DNA of 29,823 bases from a virus. This document shows, one piece after another, positions 29,343-29,823 of the stretch (positions are counted from its first letter, which is position 1; each line of letters opens with the position of its first letter). A program made the translations under genes and the position numbers. The notes beneath the pieces were generated by a model. It was given only the letters and a program-made list of their open reading frames with translations, searched no databases and was not told where the DNA came from. The stretch is from positions 1-29,823 of IMG/VR virus record IMGVR_UViG_3300037488_000937. One strand, written 5' to 3'.

Positions 29343-29687
29343 TTAATTCTGTGGATTGCGCTGGAAATGGGGAACATCTTTGAAGCTCTTCCAGTTGCCA
29401 CCCCATTCATTAGCAGCACACATAGATTCCCAATGATTGCCTAGTAGTTGAACTTCTTCTTTAGTAGCTAGATACTTTCCATCTTTGAAGAAGAAGATAT
29501 CCATTGCGAGCTTCTTGAGATGCAAAGAGTTCATAGTCTTGGAGCGCCCAGTCCTGACATAAATTTCTTGCATTTCTACTGGACGTTGAGCCTCTCCGTA
29601 AGTATACTCATAACCTTGCTCTGTTGCCCAGACTAGGAGTTTAACAATATCTAAGGCGAAATGAGATTGCTTTGTTCGTAGGGTCAT
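29343..29687 (-). CDS. M15 L-alanyl-D-glutamate-type peptidase endolysin, 114 aa
   Basis: GAGG 8 bases before the ATG. The zinc-peptidase signature of the M15 family is present: Ser-Leu-His56 with x6 then Asp63 (SLHLKKLAMDIFF) and the C-terminal DVPHFQ with Asp104 and His107. Residues His56, Asp63 and His107 would bind zinc. The start EAQRPVEMQ with Arg35 and WGGNW (95-99) are also typical. This is a short single-domain enzyme that cuts the peptide part of peptidoglycan; no wall-binding domain. The preceding holin-like frame ends one base before it, giving a lysis cassette inside the virion operon. Confidence 0.88.
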   Translation of the reverse strand: MTLRTKQSHFALDIVKLLVWATEQGYEYTYGEAQRPVEMQEIYVRTGRSKTMNSLHLKKLAMDIFFFKDGKYLATKEEVQLLGNHWESMCAANEWGGNWKSFKDVPHFQRNPQN

Positions 29688-29688
29688 C

Positions 29689-29823
29689 TTACTTACCTCG
29701 CTCTTTCATGTCTATGACTTTTTCAGCACTGCGGCCGATGAAATAAGCAGCTAGAATAACTCCATAAGAGACTTTGATAAGTTCAATGAAAGTAGGGTCA
29801 ACCTCTAGCCACTTAGAAGCAAA
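29689..29823 (-). CDS. Holin-like membrane protein, C-terminal part (runs off window)
   Basis: The frame enters from beyond the right edge and ends at TAA (29691-29689). The visible 44 residues contain one nonpolar stretch of about 20 residues (IKVSYGVILAAYFIG core) followed by a charged tail (RSAEKVIDMKERGK). Such a helix followed by a charged tail, directly ahead of an endolysin, suggests a holin or holin-like protein. The start and the N-terminal half are outside the window, so the count of membrane segments is unknown. Confidence 0.6.
   Translation of the reverse strand, partial: FASKWLEVDPTFIELIKVSYGVILAAYFIGRSAEKVIDMKERGK

Noticed and set aside
1-29823. tRNA genes, insertion sequences, integrase, attachment sites
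   Set aside because: No cloverleaf, transposase or tyrosine/serine recombinase motif was seen on either strand.

Overview
The window is a contiguous piece of a tailed double-stranded DNA bacteriophage genome. No host gene, integrase, transposase, tRNA, rRNA or CRISPR array was seen. The phage has podovirus-like traits: a family A DNA polymerase, a nozzle or tail-tube-like protein followed by three alanine- and glutamine-rich proteins in the order of T7-type internal (ejection) virion proteins, and a small M15 endolysin. Three sigma70-like promoters (TTGAC-type -35, 17-18 bp spacers), Shine-Dalgarno sites of the AGGAG type and an L-Ala-D-Glu-peptidase-like endolysin suggest a Gram-negative, probably proteobacterial host. 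No phage RNA polymerase, terminase, portal or major capsid gene lies in the window, so host genus and exact phage family cannot be fixed.

Layout. (1) 1-1758, minus strand: a short operon of small unknown proteins (1758 down to 916), then a 190-aa unknown protein with its own promoter, a 5' UTR palindrome and hairpin, and a strong terminator. (2) 1759-2260: a gene-free divergent control region with a 16-bp perfect inverted repeat, an AT-rich core, short direct repeats and a rightward promoter. (3) 2261-11501, plus strand: a tightly packed early/replication operon with many ATGA/TAATG-type overlaps. It encodes small unknown and Cys-rich proteins, an SF1B RecD/Dda-like helicase, a Cas4/RecB-like Fe-S nuclease, a DUF6378 protein, a Sak4-like RecA-fold ATPase and a likely ssDNA-binding protein, and ends at a rho-independent terminator. 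A second internal promoter lies at 6916-6944. (4) 11502-11714: terminator plus a predicted three-way-junction RNA upstream of the polymerase. (5) 11715-17124, plus strand: DNA polymerase, an ExoX-C-like small protein, a DUF3987-like helicase, dCTP deaminase, a previously hidden 56-aa zinc-ribbon ORF and a DEDDh exonuclease. (6) 17166-17210: bidirectional terminator where the two arms converge. (7) 29823-17236, minus strand: a holin-like tail end, M15 endolysin, a small virion-like protein, a 1180-aa nozzle-like protein, and three ejection-protein candidates (327, 552 and 1818 aa).

How it works together (inference): the right-facing arm replicates and recombines phage DNA (helicases, polymerase, SSB, Sak4 annealase/recombinase, Cas4-like nuclease) and adjusts the nucleotide pool (dCTP deaminase). 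The left-facing arm builds the tail and the DNA-ejection apparatus and lyses the host. The most interesting items are the matched five-proline ladders bracketing an inserted domain in the 1180-aa tail protein, the structured RNA before the polymerase gene, the inverted-repeat control region, and a 152-nt overprinted gene pair.
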